Part shown: in pieces, positions 62,355 through 64,000 of the stretch
Layout: each line of letters starts with the position of its first letter
How positions within the stretch are numbered: the first letter of the stretch is position 1
Assembly: GCF_036245865.1 (NCBI RefSeq)
Contig: NZ_BTTW01000002.1
Location: 496,001 to 560,000 of the forward strand
Direction of reading: 5' to 3'
Length of the DNA: 64,000 nucleotides
Source of the DNA: Corallococcus caeni
GTDB lineage: Bacteria > Myxococcota > Myxococcia > Myxococcales > Myxococcaceae
Translations under genes and position numbers: made by a program
The notes under the pieces: generated by a model
Databases searched by the model: none
The model's input: only the letters and a program-made list of their open reading frames with translations
What the model was told of the DNA's origin: nothing

Positions 62355-62546
62355 ATGCAGGGAAGGTCCACGAAGCGGCAGAAGGAAATGGCGCGCCAGC
62401 AGAAGCAGCGCGAGAAGGACGCCAAGAAGGCCGAGCGCAAGACCGAGAAGGATCAGCGTCCGGCGCGCGGGCCGGGCGAAGAGGATCCCGACATCGCCGG
62501 TATCATCCCGGGCCCGCAGCCGCTGCCCGACGCGTTCAACACCTGA
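62355..62546 (+). CDS. Small highly basic protein of unknown function
   Basis: The product has 63 residues. The first 40 are almost only Lys, Arg, Gln and Glu (KRQKEMARQQKQREKDAKKA), probably one helix. The last 20 are Pro/Gly-rich. AGGAGG stands four bases before the ATG, so it is likely translated. It may bind nucleic acid or ribosomes, but no family is known. It has its own downstream hairpin. Confidence 0.7.
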   Translation: MQGRSTKRQKEMARQQKQREKDAKKAERKTEKDQRPARGPGEEDPDIAGIIPGPQPLPDAFNT

Positions 62547-62562
62547 GTCTGATGAAGCAACA

Positions 62563-62592
62563 CCGCCCCGGCCCATGAGGGCACCGGGGCGG
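62563..62592 (+). terminator. Hairpin after the small basic protein
   Basis: CCGCCCCGG (62563-62571) pairs with CCGGGGCGG (62584-62592) across a 12-base loop, 16 bases past the stop. It has no T run; the stronger element follows at 62603. Confidence 0.5.
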
Positions 62593-62602
62593 CGGTGGGC
62601 GA

Positions 62603-62623
62603 GGGGCCGGTGGGCCCCTTTTT
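62603..62623 (+). terminator. Intrinsic terminator facing the convergent TM2 gene
   Basis: GGGGCC (62603-62608) pairs with GGCCCC (62613-62618) around a 4-base loop and is followed by TTTTT (62619-62623). It ends plus-strand transcription before the minus-strand gene at 62652. Confidence 0.7.
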
Positions 62624-62651
62624 CATGTCCGCACGCGCGCTTCCGCGTGGG

Positions 62652-62873
62652 CTAGCCCAGGCCGTATCTCAACCGCTCCTTGTCCTCCGCGCGGTTGTAC
62701 GCGGTGGCCGCGGCGATGACGTGGCACACCCAGCCGAGGATGCCGCCCGTGCCCAGCCAGAAGCCGGGCGTGACGATGAGCCAGAAGACCCCGCGCAGGA
62801 TGTCACCGTTGTAGATCTGCCCCACGCCGGGGATGAAGAACGACAGCAGCGCAGCAAGACCGGGACGCGACAT
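62652..62873 (-). CDS. Small TM2-domain-like membrane protein
   Basis: The product has 73 residues. LAALLSFFIPGVGQIYNG and GVFWLIVTPGFWLGTGGI form two helices around the GVGQIYNG turn, the usual TM2-type pattern (GxG..Y.G). The last 15 residues are charged. AAGGAGG precedes the ATG at 62873. The function of TM2 proteins is not established. Confidence 0.85.
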   Translation of the reverse strand: MSRPGLAALLSFFIPGVGQIYNGDILRGVFWLIVTPGFWLGTGGILGWVCHVIAAATAYNRAEDKERLRYGLG

Positions 62874-63009
62874 GAGATTCGTTCCTCCTTGTCCCTTCCT
62901 ACGGTCCCGGAGGAGGCCCATTGCATCGCCCGCCGGACACCGCCTGCCTGCCGGGCGGGCCTCCCCGCGGACGGGGTGCAACGCCCTGCCGTCCCCGCTA
63001 GCATGACGC

Positions 63010-64000
63010 ATGTTCCTCCGGCCCTGGCGTCACGGCCCTGAAGGGACGGGGGGAGTCATCATCCAAGGTCGTTCCCAGGCCCGTGTGGCGGCGTTCCCGG
63101 TCCGGGGCCTCGTGGAGGTCCTCGCGCTGACGGCGGTGTACCTGCTGGCGGCGCGGGTGGCGCTGTCGCTGTCCGCGGAGAAGAGCCACATCTGTCCCGT
63201 CTGGTTGCCGTCGGGCGTGGCCCTGGGCGGGCTGCTGCTCCTGGGCGTGTCGCGCTGGCCCGCGGTGGCGCTGGGCGCGGGCGTGGTGGCGTACGCCATG
63301 GGCGTGACCCCGGGCGTGGGGCTGTCCGTCGTGCTGGGCTCCACGCTGGAGGCGGTGCTGGCGGCGCTGCTGTTCCGGCGGATGGAGGGCGCGCGGGAGC
63401 TGCACCGCGTGCGCGACGTCGTGGGGCTGGGCGGGGGCGCGGGGCTGGGGGCGCTCGTGGGCGCGGGGCTGGGCACGCTGGGGCTGGTGCAGGCCGAGGT
63501 GGTGCCCGCGGCGCTGTGGGGCCCCTCCGGCTGGCTGTGGTGGATGGCGGACCTGCTGGGCATGGTGCTGGTGACGCCGGTGCTGTTCCTGCGCAGGCCG
63601 CGGCGCGCGGAGCGGTCGTGGGAGGCGCTGCTGCTGCTGTCGCTGACGGCGGCGGTGTGCGTGGGCGTCTTCGCCTTCCCCCGGCCGGGCTCCGGGGCGG
63701 CGCACGCGCTGACGTTCCTGCTCTTTCCGCTGACGGCGTGGGCGGCCCTGGGCTTCGGGCTGCGGGGCGGGGCGCTGTCGTCGCTCACCGTCGCGCTGGC
63801 GGCCATCGCCGGCACCGCGCGGGAGCTGGGGCCGTTCTTCATGGCGGACCTGCCGCACCGGGGGCTGGTGGTGCTGCAGCTCTTCATCGGCATCACCGCG
63901 CTGACGGGCCTGCTGCTCGCGGCGGCCCGCGCGGAGCGCCGCCAGGCGGTGGAGCTGCTGGAGCTCCTGGCCACCACCGTGCGCGCGGTGCACGAAGGCG
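63010..64000 (+). CDS. MASE1-domain membrane sensor, N-terminal part (runs off the window)
   Basis: About 330 residues are visible and the gene is open at 64000. Eight or so hydrophobic helices form a MASE1 domain: VYLLAARVALSLS, PVWLPSGVALGGLLLLGVSRWP and the later WLWWMADLLGMVLVTPVLFL. MASE1 is an integral-membrane sensory input, usually followed by a GGDEF, EAL or histidine-kinase output. The output here is beyond the window. The ATG at 63010 is used; no strong ribosome site is seen. Confidence 0.8.
   Translation, partial: MFLRPWRHGPEGTGGVIIQGRSQARVAAFPVRGLVEVLALTAVYLLAARVALSLSAEKSHICPVWLPSGVALGGLLLLGVSRWPAVALGAGVVAYAMGVTPGVGLSVVLGSTLEAVLAALLFRRMEGARELHRVRDVVGLGGGAGLGALVGAGLGTLGLVQAEVVPAALWGPSGWLWWMADLLGMVLVTPVLFLRRPRRAERSWEALLLLSLTAAVCVGVFAFPRPGSGAAHALTFLLFPLTAWAALGFGLRGGALSSLTVALAAIAGTARELGPFFMADLPHRGLVVLQLFIGITALTGLLLAAARAERRQAVELLELLATTVRAVHEG

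Overview
The window is a 64 kb piece of a very GC-rich chromosome with third-codon-position GC bias, tightly packed genes and almost no mobile DNA. The gene content points to a predatory myxobacterium of the family Myxococcaceae (Myxococcus or Corallococcus type). The strongest evidence is a traAB pair (outer-membrane exchange) with a MYXO-CTERM-like tail on TraA, and an aglR-aglQ-aglS cluster (gliding-motility proton-channel motor). As I recall, these two loci lie about 30 genes apart in Myxococcus xanthus, as they do here. Large Ser/Thr kinases, multi-PAS histidine kinases, many lipoproteins and an Ig-like (BIG2) lipoprotein fit the same group. No tRNA, rRNA, CRISPR array, insertion sequence or integrase was seen.

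Layout. 1-7.1 kb: the 5' part of a dynamin-like GTPase, two secreted proteins with related signal peptides (one internally duplicated), an unknown protein, and a two-domain KaiC-like ATPase coupled to a single-domain response regulator. 7.3-17.4 kb: a secreted di-haem oxidoreductase, a 2-oxoglutarate oxygenase/SRPBCC pair, an Na+/H+ antiporter, an amidinotransferase-fold enzyme with an unknown partner, a metal-motif-degenerate MBL protein, and a DCC-lipase-maturation-factor fusion. 17.5-27.5 kb: a 1337-residue Ser/Thr kinase/ATPase/TPR protein, the Ig-like lipoprotein, traB and traA, and a protein that may have a diadenylate-cyclase-like fold. 27.6-36.1 kb: a full-length dynamin-like GTPase, a thioredoxin/TPR lipoprotein, a metallophosphatase, a LuxR regulator, and a PLP enzyme beside a sugar-lactone oxidase. 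36.2-46.1 kb: a Ser-rich lipoprotein coupled to a DUF4105 protein, small envelope proteins, a PilZ protein divergent from a shortened GreA/GreB-like factor, a methyltransferase, a pteridine-reductase-like SDR coupled to a FolB-cupin fusion, and a YhhQ-like transporter. 46.1-57.4 kb: a U32 protein, an acyltransferase-like membrane protein, glutaredoxin, a beta-helix lipoprotein, two overlapping sensor-kinase genes and an MshEN (c-di-GMP-type) protein. 57.6-64 kb: the aglRQS operon with a good sigma-70-type promoter and a terminator, a phosphoglycolate phosphatase, a fatty-acid desaturase, a cold-shock protein, two small proteins and the start of a MASE1 membrane sensor.

The best-supported themes are cell-surface social behaviour (TraAB exchange, Agl motor, many envelope proteins) and signalling (Ser/Thr kinase, KaiC/REC, paired histidine kinases, PilZ, MshEN, MASE1). 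Small operons are usually joined by ATGA, GTGA or TGATG overlaps, and convergent genes often end within 20 bp of each other. Functional calls come from motif recognition by eye; no database search was run.
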